Origin: Desulfobacteraceae bacterium
GTDB taxonomy: Bacteria > Desulfobacterota > Desulfobacteria > Desulfobacterales > Desulfosalsimonadaceae
Length of the DNA: 32,879 nucleotides
Reading direction: 5' to 3'
Assembly (NCBI GenBank): GCA_011390465.1
Contig: JAABSH010000041.1
Location: 1 to 32,879 of the forward strand
Of the stretch, positions 23,244-31,180 are shown in pieces (position 1 is the first letter of the stretch; each line of letters begins with the position of its first letter). A program made the translations under genes and the position numbers. The notes under the pieces were generated by a model, which was not told the origin of the DNA, did no database searches, and saw only the letters and a program-made list of their open reading frames with translations.

Positions 23244-24416
23244 ATGACCCTTGTCACCACCGGGGTGGAAAACCTTGTTTCCCACCCCCCTGAATATTTG
23301 AAAAATCGCCGGCTGGGCCTGCTGTGCAATCCAGCGTCTGTTGATCACCGGTTTCAGCACGCCAGGGATCTGGTGCATCAGATCTTTCCCGGACAGCTGA
23401 CAGCACTTTTTTCGCCGCAGCACGGTTTTTTTGCGGAAAAACAGGACAATATGATCGAATCCGATAATTTTTATGATCCGTTGCTGAACATCCCGGTGTT
23501 CAGTCTGTACGGCGCCACCCGCATCCCCACCGCGCAGATGATGGACGCCATTGACGTGCTGATCATTGATCTGATGGATGCGGGCACCCGGGTGTACACG
23601 TTCACTTCTACGGTTTCTTACTGCCTTGAAGCGGCGGCAGCCGGAAAAAAAGAAGTGGTGATCCTGGACCGGCCCAACCCGGTAAACGGTGTCCAGACAG
23701 AGGGAAACTGCCTGGAGCCGGCGGCGAAATCCTTTGTGGGACGCTATCCCCTCCCCATGCGCCACGGCCTGACCATGGGGGAGTATGCCCGCTGGATCAA
23801 TGAAAAATTTGAAATCCACTGCCGGCTGAAGGTAATTCCCATGAGCGGATGGCGCCGGTCCATGTATTTCCAGGATACCGGACTTCCCTGGGTGCTGCCC
23901 TCTCCCAATCTGCCCACACCGGCATCGGCCATGGTTTATCCCGGCCAGGTCCTCTGGGAAGGCACCAATGTTTCTGAAGGCCGGGGCACCGCGCTTCCCT
24001 TTGAACTGTTCGGGGCCCCGTATGTTGACTGCCACCGGATTCTCGATTTTCTGGGCGGCCCGGCACTTCCCGGGGCCATTCTGCGGCCGGCAGCCTTTGA
24101 GCCTGTTGCCAATAAATGGGCCGGCCGGCTGTGCCGGGGATTTCAGATCCATATAACAGACCCATCTCGATTTGCGCCGTATTTCACGTCCCTGAGACTG
24201 CTGCAGGCGGTGATCGCCTGTCACAGGTCGGATTTTGCCTGGAAACAGCCGCCTTATGAATATGAATGGGAAAAACTGCCTGTGGATTTAATTCTCGGCA
24301 GCACGGGCCTCCGGCAGCAGATTGAACAGCTGGCGGATTTGGCAGCCGTCCGGGAAGAGTGGACAGGAGAACTGGATGCCTTTTGCCGTTCAACAGTGCC
24401 TTTCCATCTGTATTAA
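23244..24416 (+). CDS. DUF1343 protein, NamZ-like exo-beta-N-acetylmuramidase
   Basis: A 390-residue protein matching the DUF1343/NamZ pattern throughout: GLLCNPASVD, SPQHGFFAEKQ, PVFSLYGATRIPT, VLIIDLMDAGTRVYTFTSTV, VVILDRPNPVNG, RHGLTMGEYARWIN, PSPNLPT and WEGTNVSEGRGTALPFELFGAP. NamZ enzymes release MurNAc from the non-reducing end of peptidoglycan fragments. No signal peptide is visible (start MTLVTTGVENLV), so it probably works in the cytosol, unlike secreted relatives. The ATG has an AGGAGGG site. About 4 kb downstream is a MurU-AmgK-like fusion that would use free MurNAc, which supports a cell-wall salvage role. Confidence 0.82.
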   Translation: MTLVTTGVENLVSHPPEYLKNRRLGLLCNPASVDHRFQHARDLVHQIFPGQLTALFSPQHGFFAEKQDNMIESDNFYDPLLNIPVFSLYGATRIPTAQMMDAIDVLIIDLMDAGTRVYTFTSTVSYCLEAAAAGKKEVVILDRPNPVNGVQTEGNCLEPAAKSFVGRYPLPMRHGLTMGEYARWINEKFEIHCRLKVIPMSGWRRSMYFQDTGLPWVLPSPNLPTPASAMVYPGQVLWEGTNVSEGRGTALPFELFGAPYVDCHRILDFLGGPALPGAILRPAAFEPVANKWAGRLCRGFQIHITDPSRFAPYFTSLRLLQAVIACHRSDFAWKQPPYEYEWEKLPVDLILGSTGLRQQIEQLADLAAVREEWTGELDAFCRSTVPFHLY

Positions 24417-24447
24417 TCAGAAGAGCGTATATATAAGGAGAAAAATC

Positions 24448-25221
24448 GTGTCCCCAAACCACCACAAGGACCCTCAAAAGGAAACAAATCAGGAAAAACA
24501 CAAGAAACAAAACAACTGGATACGCAAACAGTTTAAAAAAAACAAGGTCTGGGTGGCGGTTGACAAAGACAGCAATATCCTGCTTTTCAACAACAAGGCC
24601 CTGATCAAATATCAGCTGGACCAGGAACATGAATACCGGGTGCGTCCGGAAAATCTCTCTGAAATTGAAAACCCGGCACCGGCATCTGCAAAACAGACAG
24701 CCGCCGCCAGAAAAAAACCCCGGCAGGCTTCCGGTTCCGCTCAAAACAAGCTTGGGAAAACGCCTTCAAACACTTTGCCGAAAACGCCGCCGGCACCGGC
24801 CCCGAGCGCACCGGACAATGCCATTATTGTTTTTACGGACGGGGCCGCATCCGGCAATCCCGGGCCCTCCGGCATCGGCGTTTTCCTGCGCTGCGGGGCG
24901 CATGAACGGGAAATTTCCCGTTATATCGGCCATGCCACCAATAATATTGCGGAACTCGCTGCCATTGAAACCGCACTTGGCGAAATTCGGCGCACGGATC
25001 TACCGGTCCGGCTTTATACGGACAGCGGCTATGCCTGCGGTCTGCTCAACAACGGATGGACCGCCCGAAAAAATAAATCTCTGGTAGACCGGATCCGGCA
25101 GCTCATGACCCGTTTTTCAGATTTAAAAATCATCAAGGTAAAAGGGCACAGCGGACTGGACGGCAATGAAAAAGCCGATCACCTGGCCACGTCTGCCATT
25201 GCAGCGCACGGCCCCAGCTAA
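24448..25221 (+). CDS. rnhA: Ribonuclease HI with N-terminal extension
   Basis: A 257-residue protein. The C-terminal half (about 124-250) is RNase HI with all catalytic residues: FTDGAASGNPGPSG (Asp131), NNIAELAAIE (Glu169), YTDSGYA (Asp192), KGHSGLDGNEKADHLA (His234, Asp244). It cuts RNA in RNA/DNA hybrids. The N-terminal 75 residues are very basic, then form a short folded-looking segment (WVAVDKDSNILLFNNKALIKYQ) joined by a Pro/Ala-rich linker. This is not the common hybrid-binding domain of eukaryotic RNase H1 by sequence. The start is GTG 24448, with AAGGAG 7 nt upstream; earlier in-frame Met codons fall inside the NamZ-like gene. Confidence 0.93.
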   Translation: MSPNHHKDPQKETNQEKHKKQNNWIRKQFKKNKVWVAVDKDSNILLFNNKALIKYQLDQEHEYRVRPENLSEIENPAPASAKQTAAARKKPRQASGSAQNKLGKTPSNTLPKTPPAPAPSAPDNAIIVFTDGAASGNPGPSGIGVFLRCGAHEREISRYIGHATNNIAELAAIETALGEIRRTDLPVRLYTDSGYACGLLNNGWTARKNKSLVDRIRQLMTRFSDLKIIKVKGHSGLDGNEKADHLATSAIAAHGPS

Positions 25222-25237
25222 AAAAGGAAATAAAAAA

Positions 25238-25273
25238 TCCCCCCTGTGGCCGGATGGGAAGCCCAGGGGGGAT
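25238..25273 (-). terminator. Terminator for the 25300-25581 minus-strand gene
   Basis: A 10-bp stem (ATCCCCCCTG / CAGGGGGGAT, 25238-25247 with 25264-25273). Read on the minus strand it is followed by TTTTTTA, a proper U-tract. On the plus strand the tail is A-rich, so it serves mainly the minus-strand gene, though the stem may also shield rnhA mRNA. Confidence 0.75.
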
Positions 25274-25299
25274 AAAAACAAAAAAAAGCGTGACAAAAA

Positions 25300-25581
25300 T
25301 TATTTTGCCTTTAACGCCTCGATTTCTTTTTTCAGTTCTTCGTTTTCTTTTTTAAACTTTTCGACATCCGATTCCGGGCCTGCATCCGCCGGTGCTACAG
25401 TGTTTTCATTCTGCCAGGTGTCTTTGAGTTCATCAAATCCCAGATAAAGTGCCAGGCAACCGCCAAGCAGCAGCATGCCGGGAATCGCCCCCGCCAGAAG
25501 CTGCAAAAATGCATCAAACCAAATCGCCAGACCAATGACACCGATTACGGCTGCAATCGCGCCGCCAATTAACGTCTTCAT
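25300..25581 (-). CDS. Small membrane protein with C-terminal coiled coil
   Basis: A 93-residue protein. Residues 3-48 hold two hydrophobic helices separated by a short turn (GGAIAAVIGVIGLAIWF and AIPGMLLLGGCLALYLGF). These are followed by a polar linker (NENTVAPADAGPES) and a Lys/Glu heptad segment (KFKKENEELKKEIEALKAK, 74-93) likely to form a coiled coil. A very strong GGAGGAG site precedes the ATG and a good terminator follows, so it looks like an independently expressed gene. No family is recognised; a scaffold or stress-related membrane role would be guesswork. Confidence 0.75.
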   Translation of the reverse strand: MKTLIGGAIAAVIGVIGLAIWFDAFLQLLAGAIPGMLLLGGCLALYLGFDELKDTWQNENTVAPADAGPESDVEKFKKENEELKKEIEALKAK

Positions 25582-25923
25582 AAAGCTTACTCCTCCTTCT
25601 TCTTAATGATTCATTATCTTAATAATCTGGATGCCTTAGAATTATTTAAATGCCATAAAAATATTAAAATGCTCTAACACACCCTTTTATGTAAAGCAAG
25701 GTAAAATTTCTCAAACCCAAAAACCCGGTGCCGGCACGTCCGTGCCTTTTCCGCCTCCTGATTATATACTTGCAATCCCGCGGTCGGCCTGTTAATTTTT
25801 CATCAAAGGTTCGTGATCCTGTTCTGTCAGGGCGAACATCATGATCCATCAATATTTTGTCACTTTATTTTGTCACTTTTCAACATTTTGTCATTTTTCA
25901 ACCAAACCGCCTTGTGAACCAAA
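25582..25923. other. Divergent intergenic region between the small membrane protein and plsB
   Basis: These 342 bp carry the divergent promoters by position and a short direct-repeat cluster at 25854-25902. No coding sequence or structured RNA is supported. Confidence 0.55.
25854..25902. repeat. Three tandem copies of an ATTTTGTCA unit before plsB
   Basis: ATTTTGTCACTTT, then ATTTTGTCACTTTTCAAC, then ATTTTGTCATTTTTCAAC follow one another directly, ending 21 bp before the plsB start. They could be regulator-binding repeats or simple slippage products. Confidence 0.6.
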
Positions 25924-28539
25924 ATGAAAAAAAAATGGAATCAATGGATCAGCCGGCTGATTTCCGGCACCCATAATCATTTTGCCTGTTATCTGCCCAA
26001 AAGCACAGGCTGGATTGCCAAAATCATCTTCAACCTGTTTTTTGCCAATATTCAGCTTCCCCGGCACCATGCCGAAACCATAAAGGCCCTTGAAAAAACC
26101 GGCATCATTATTATAGTGAACAAATACAGAAGTCCTTTTGAATATTTGTTCTATCATATGCGCTATACCCATGAAGGACTTTCATATCCTGCCATCGGGT
26201 TTGATTACCGGTTTTTTTTCTGGCAGCCGGTATACCGGTTTTTCATCATTCTGCTGGCCATTGCGGATCATTTTTTAAAACATTTTTCCCTTCAAAACCC
26301 ATACAGAAGCGGTTTTATCCAGGAACGCCTCCTGGCCGGAGATACGGCCCTGCTGTCACTGGTAGAAGAAAAAGGCTTTTACCGGCGGTTTGTAAAATCC
26401 AAAACCGACCCCCTGCATTATCTCATTGAAATGCAAAAACATACGGACCGGCCCATTATTTTTCTGCCCCATCTCATGTTTTTCAGCAAAGCGCCCCGAA
26501 CCACCCAGCTGACCCTGGTGGATCTGATTTTCGGCACCCAGGAAAACCCGGGCCGGCTCCGGCGCTTGTTCAGCATCCTTAAAAATCCGAAAAAAATTTT
26601 TATTGAAACCGCAGACCCGGTGATTCTGACAGATATTTTAAACCAGCCGGACATTGCCCGGCTGCCGGCCAAAGAACAGGCAGTGGCCCTCAGGCGGCAT
26701 CTCCTGTCCCAGATCAATCAGCACCGCCAGACCATCACCGGCCCGACCCTGAAATCCCGGCTGGAAATTCAGGAAGAAATGCTCACCAACCGCCAGGTTC
26801 AGGACATTATTACGGAATATGCCGTGGAGCAGGATGTTTCCATTCACCAGGCCCACCGGGAAGCCGCGGAATTTTTGGATGAAATCGCTGCCAATTATAA
26901 TCCCAAAATGATCCGGCTGTTTGATGTCACCCTCCGGTGGATGTTTAAAACCATTTTTGAAGGCATGGTCATTGATTACAAAGGCCTGGACAAGGTCAAA
27001 CAGGTATCGAAAAAAGGCCCGCTGATTCTGGTGCCGTGCCATAAAAGCCATCTGGATTACCTGATCCTCTCCTATGTATTTTTCAACAACAACATGCCCT
27101 GCCCGCTCATTGCCGCAGGCAAAAATCTCTCTTTCTGGCCCCTTGGGCCGATTTTCCGGGGCGGGGGCGCCTTTTTCCTGCGGCGGACCTTTAAAGGCGA
27201 ACGGCTGTATCCCAAAATTTTTGCTGCTTACATTCAAAAAGTCCTGAACGAAGGATTTCACATTGAATTTTTTGTGGAAGGCGGCCGCAGCCGCACCGGC
27301 AAACTGCTGCCGCCCAAAATCGGGCTTCTTTCCCTGCTCATTGACGCTTACATGGCCAACCCGTGGGAAGACATGACCTTTGTGCCCATTTATATCGGAT
27401 ACGACCGGGTGCTGGAGGAAAGCGCTTATATCAATGAGATTGAAGGGGGCAAAAAAACCCCGGAAAACCTGAAAAACGTGATCAAGGCCAGAAAATTTTT
27501 AAAGAAAAAATATGGCAAAATCTATCTCAACTTTCACGACCCCTTTTCGCTGAAAACATTTCTGGACCGGCGGGAGCGCCCGGGATCCGCGTCCACCAGC
27601 GTGGAAACCAAAAATTTATATTATACGTTCGGCAAAAAACTGATCAGCGCCATCAACCAGGTATCCATGGTCACGCCCCATGCCATCATTGCCAGCGCCA
27701 TTTTAAACTGCGGCCAGAAACGCTTTGATTACAACCAGCTCATGGTTCATGTGAACACCTACATGGCCTATCTGGTGTCCCAGAATATCAATATGGCGGA
27801 CACCCTGATTTTAGACCGCACCAAAGCCTTTCATCAGGTGCTAAACGCCTTTGTCCACAACAAAATCATTGAAAAAACCCCTTCGGAATTCTCCCGATCC
27901 GCCCGGGCCAATCCCTTGTATAAAATTATCGAAGCCCGGCGGCCGGCCCTGGAATATTATAAAAACAACTGCATCATTGCCTTTGTGCCGGCGGCCTTCA
28001 CCGCCCTTGCCATCTTAAAGACAGACGCGTTCCAGTTTTCATCCGTGGACATTCATGTCAGCTATAAATTCTTGCAGGAATTTTTTGAAAATGAATTTGT
28101 CTGTGATCCGGACCAGCCGGTGGAATTTCTGGTGCGCAAAAATTTAAAAGCGCTTATTGACGACGCCATTATCATGCCCCATCCCACATTACCGGATACC
28201 TATAATCTGACGTCCGCGGGCTACCGGAAACTGAAGCTGTTTGCCGGATTTCTGGTGCCGTATTTTGAATCCTACTGGATTGTGTTGAATTTCTTCCGGA
28301 AATACACCAAAAAATCCATTTTTGAAACCCGGGATTATATGAAAAAAGTTCAGTCCCTGGGCAGCCGGATGTACAAACGAAAAGAAGTGGAAAGAAAAGA
28401 AGCCCTGTCTAAAATAAACTATAAAAATGCGGTCCTCTTTTTTACCAGTCATGGCGTGACGGAACCGGAAAAAGACGCGGATCAGATTGAATTTTATTCG
28501 GAAATTATAGAAAAGTACCGGCGGTTTCTCCCCCGGTAA
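25924..28539 (+). CDS. plsB: Glycerol-3-phosphate acyltransferase PlsB
   Basis: An 871-residue membrane-associated enzyme that makes 1-acyl-glycerol-3-phosphate, the first step of phospholipid synthesis. The central acyltransferase has motif I PCHKSHLDYL (His373, Asp378), the IFRGGGAFFLRRTFKG block, motif III FVEGGRSRTGK (450-460) and FVPIYIGYDRVLE. Length is above E. coli PlsB (807). Near the N-terminus a segment IIIIVNKYRSPFEYL (61-75) mirrors motif I but has Tyr68 and Glu73 where the active pair would be, hinting at an inactive duplicated domain. No good ribosome-binding site precedes the ATG. It is followed after 9 bp by the MurU-AmgK-like gene. Confidence 0.9.
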   Translation: MKKKWNQWISRLISGTHNHFACYLPKSTGWIAKIIFNLFFANIQLPRHHAETIKALEKTGIIIIVNKYRSPFEYLFYHMRYTHEGLSYPAIGFDYRFFFWQPVYRFFIILLAIADHFLKHFSLQNPYRSGFIQERLLAGDTALLSLVEEKGFYRRFVKSKTDPLHYLIEMQKHTDRPIIFLPHLMFFSKAPRTTQLTLVDLIFGTQENPGRLRRLFSILKNPKKIFIETADPVILTDILNQPDIARLPAKEQAVALRRHLLSQINQHRQTITGPTLKSRLEIQEEMLTNRQVQDIITEYAVEQDVSIHQAHREAAEFLDEIAANYNPKMIRLFDVTLRWMFKTIFEGMVIDYKGLDKVKQVSKKGPLILVPCHKSHLDYLILSYVFFNNNMPCPLIAAGKNLSFWPLGPIFRGGGAFFLRRTFKGERLYPKIFAAYIQKVLNEGFHIEFFVEGGRSRTGKLLPPKIGLLSLLIDAYMANPWEDMTFVPIYIGYDRVLEESAYINEIEGGKKTPENLKNVIKARKFLKKKYGKIYLNFHDPFSLKTFLDRRERPGSASTSVETKNLYYTFGKKLISAINQVSMVTPHAIIASAILNCGQKRFDYNQLMVHVNTYMAYLVSQNINMADTLILDRTKAFHQVLNAFVHNKIIEKTPSEFSRSARANPLYKIIEARRPALEYYKNNCIIAFVPAAFTALAILKTDAFQFSSVDIHVSYKFLQEFFENEFVCDPDQPVEFLVRKNLKALIDDAIIMPHPTLPDTYNLTSAGYRKLKLFAGFLVPYFESYWIVLNFFRKYTKKSIFETRDYMKKVQSLGSRMYKRKEVERKEALSKINYKNAVLFFTSHGVTEPEKDADQIEFYSEIIEKYRRFLPR

Positions 28540-28548
28540 ATAAAAAAT

Positions 28549-30324
28549 ATGAAAGCCCTTATTCTGGCAGCCGGGCTTGGCGCCCGGCTCCGGCCCCACA
28601 CCCTTCACAGGCCCAAGCCCCTGTTTCCCATCAGCGGCCGTCCCCTTATCGATATCACCATCTGCCGGCTCATCGACCAGGGCGTCAGCGCCATTATCAT
28701 CAATGTGCATCATCTGCACCGGCAGATCACGGATTATATAAAGGACAGAAATTATCCCGTGCCGATTGTCACCCGGTATGAAAAAACCATTCTGGGCACG
28801 GGCGGGGCCATTCAAAATGTCCGGGATTTTCTGGGAGACCAGCCGTTTCTTGTGATCAACAGCGATATTGCAACCGATATCGATGTCTCCACCGTGGCCG
28901 GATTTCACCGGCATCACCAGCCCGCGGCCACCCTGGTCATGCATGACAACCCCGCCTTTAACAAGGTCTGGGTGGATAAAAACGGCAATATCGTGTCTTT
29001 TTCCGGCATTCGGCCGGAAATGCCCTTGGATTGCCGCTGTCTGGCATTTACCGGCATTCAGATCATTGATCCGGTGATCATGGATTTTTTCCCGGCACCT
29101 GAAAATCAGCCGCCCTGTGGGCAGCAGATTTCAAGCATTGCGATCTATGAAAAAATGATTGCCGCCGGCCGGCAGGTCAAGGCTTTTGTGGCAGAAAATC
29201 ATTACTGGATGGACATCGGCACGCCGGAAAATTACGCCAGAACTGTTTTCGATCAAAACGTTTCCCATGTGTTTGAAACGGCATTTCACCTTACCGCTCC
29301 TGGCGGATTTACCCGTACCCTGCTGGCCGGAGACGGTTCAGACCGCAAATGGTATCGGATCACGCCGGCAACTGATCCCTCGGGCAGCGCCTGTGCTGAC
29401 AATCCCGGCATCATCTCCAGCATCATTCTTGGTGATCACGGCATTCATGCGGCACCCGGCCCGGGAGAAGCAGCGGCATTTGTCAATATCGGCACCCATC
29501 TTTTCAAAAAAAAAATTTCCGTGCCGAAAATCTATTATTCAGATATTTTTTCCGGTCATGTGTATATGCAGGACTTGGGAGATCTCTCCCTTCAGGCGGA
29601 AATCCAAAACACCCGGGACACAGAGGCCCTTGTCCGCCGCTATTGTCAGATCATCGACCAGACCATTTGCCTGAGCCTTTACGGTAAAGAGGGTTTTGAC
29701 CCGGCCTGGGCCTTTCAGACACCGGCCTATGACCGGCCCCTGATCCTTGAAAAAGAATGCCGGTATTTTGTGGAGGCGTTTTTAAACACGTATCTGGCCA
29801 TGAACGTAAAATATGCCCGCCTGGAACCGGAATTTGACCGGTTGGCGGATCTGGCCCTTGAAAACGCGGTTTTCGGCCTCATGCACCGGGATCTGCAATC
29901 CCGCAACATCATGATTAAGGACAACAAGCCGGTTTTTATTGATTTTCAGGGCGCCAGAACCGGGCCCCTGCAATATGATCTGGCCGCATTGCTCACCGAC
30001 CCCTATGTCAACCTGGCCGAATCTGTTCAGGCCCGCCTTCTGGAATACAGCATCCGTCAGCTGGAACAGGGTTTTCCGGTTGAACAGGTTGAGCGGAAAA
30101 AATTTCTGGCCGGCTACCGGTATTGTACACTCACCCGGAACCTCCAGGCCCTCGGGGCTTTCGGGTTTCTTTGCCGGGTTAAAACCAAACCGTTTTTTGA
30201 AGCCTTTATCCCGGTGGCCCTGAAAAATCTTTACACCCGTCTGTCCGCCCTCGACGCATCCCTGTTTCCGGTATTGACAGACACGGTTAAAACCGCTTTG
30301 ATAACGTATCACGCAACCCGATAA
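28549..30324 (+). CDS. Fused nucleotidyltransferase and sugar kinase, MurU-AmgK-like
   Basis: A 591-residue two-domain protein. Residues 1 to about 235 are a sugar-1-phosphate nucleotidyltransferase: LILAAGLGARLRPHT with RPKPLFP, LGTGGAIQN, INSDIATDI and HYWMDIGTPENY, the pattern of MurU (MurNAc-1-P uridylyltransferase). Residues about 240-590 are an aminoglycoside-kinase-fold domain: LLAGDGSDRKWYRI, VYMQDLGD, HRDLQSRN (446-453) and FIDFQGARTGPLQYDLAALL, the pattern of AmgK (MurNAc/GlcNAc anomeric kinase). In Pseudomonas these are two neighbouring genes that turn MurNAc into UDP-MurNAc without MurA. Here one polypeptide would do both steps in reverse domain order to the pathway. A NamZ-like gene lies upstream in the same direction. 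Confidence 0.85.
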   Translation: MKALILAAGLGARLRPHTLHRPKPLFPISGRPLIDITICRLIDQGVSAIIINVHHLHRQITDYIKDRNYPVPIVTRYEKTILGTGGAIQNVRDFLGDQPFLVINSDIATDIDVSTVAGFHRHHQPAATLVMHDNPAFNKVWVDKNGNIVSFSGIRPEMPLDCRCLAFTGIQIIDPVIMDFFPAPENQPPCGQQISSIAIYEKMIAAGRQVKAFVAENHYWMDIGTPENYARTVFDQNVSHVFETAFHLTAPGGFTRTLLAGDGSDRKWYRITPATDPSGSACADNPGIISSIILGDHGIHAAPGPGEAAAFVNIGTHLFKKKISVPKIYYSDIFSGHVYMQDLGDLSLQAEIQNTRDTEALVRRYCQIIDQTICLSLYGKEGFDPAWAFQTPAYDRPLILEKECRYFVEAFLNTYLAMNVKYARLEPEFDRLADLALENAVFGLMHRDLQSRNIMIKDNKPVFIDFQGARTGPLQYDLAALLTDPYVNLAESVQARLLEYSIRQLEQGFPVEQVERKKFLAGYRYCTLTRNLQALGAFGFLCRVKTKPFFEAFIPVALKNLYTRLSALDASLFPVLTDTVKTALITYHATR

Positions 30325-30346
30325 TATTTTTTTAAAGGAACGCCAT

Positions 30347-31180
30347 ATGACCCCAATCAATGTAATGATCAACGGCCTGCCGGGCAATGTGACCGCCCGC
30401 ATTGCCAGCCATATCCTGAAGGACAACCGGTTTCGGCTGATGCCGTGGTCCCTGACCGGTCCGGATATTGCCGATGAAACCTGCCGGGTGGACGACTTTT
30501 CCGTGCGCCTGATCCGTCCCGGACACCGGGATGCTGAAATAGAAAAAATCAAGCAGTCTGAAGGAGATTTTATTGCCGTGGATTTCACCCTGCCCGCCGC
30601 GGTCAATGACAATGCGGATTTTTACTGCCGCCACAACATTGCCTTTGTCATGGGCACCACGGGCGGGGACCGGACCCGGCTGGAACAATGTGTGCGCGAT
30701 GCTGCTGTGTCCGCGGTGATCGCCCCCAACATGGCCAAACAAATCGTGGGATTTCAGGCAATGATGGCCTATGCCGCTGAAAATTTTCCGGGTCTGTTCG
30801 ACGGTTACACCCTTGACATCCGGGAGAGTCATCAGCAGACAAAGGTGGATACTTCGGGCACGGCCAAAGCCATGGTCCGGTATTTCAACCGGCTCGGCAC
30901 GGAATTTACCGAAGACCAGATCGTTAAAATCCGCGATCCGGAAGTCCAGAAAAATCAGTGGAAAATTCCAGAGCCCTATATTAACGGCCATGCCTGGCAT
31001 ACCTACACCCTGACCGCGCCGGATAAAACCGCGCAATTCACCTTTTCCCACAATATCAACGGCCGGGATATCTATGCCTGGGGAACGGTTGACGCGATAT
31101 TGTTTTTGCAGAAAAAAATCGCCGCCGGATCCACGGGAGAAGTCTTTACCATGCTTGACGTTTTAAAAAAGGATAAATGA
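30347..31180 (+). CDS. dapB: 4-hydroxy-tetrahydrodipicolinate reductase, non-classical type
   Basis: A 277-residue NAD(P)H-dependent reductase of lysine/meso-DAP synthesis. The N-terminal nucleotide-binding part reads VMINGLPGNVTARIA and later VDFTLPAAVNDN, FVMGTTGGDR, VIAPNMAKQ. The substrate loop is RESHQQTKVDTSGTAKAM where E. coli has EAHHRHKVDAPSGTA. The catalytic His and the Lys are kept, while the second His is Gln and the Pro is lost. This variant resembles the plant/cyanobacterial type. An AAAGGA site precedes the ATG; it starts 22 bp after the MurU-AmgK-like gene. DAP feeds peptidoglycan, in line with its neighbours. Confidence 0.85.
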   Translation: MTPINVMINGLPGNVTARIASHILKDNRFRLMPWSLTGPDIADETCRVDDFSVRLIRPGHRDAEIEKIKQSEGDFIAVDFTLPAAVNDNADFYCRHNIAFVMGTTGGDRTRLEQCVRDAAVSAVIAPNMAKQIVGFQAMMAYAAENFPGLFDGYTLDIRESHQQTKVDTSGTAKAMVRYFNRLGTEFTEDQIVKIRDPEVQKNQWKIPEPYINGHAWHTYTLTAPDKTAQFTFSHNINGRDIYAWGTVDAILFLQKKIAAGSTGEVFTMLDVLKKDK

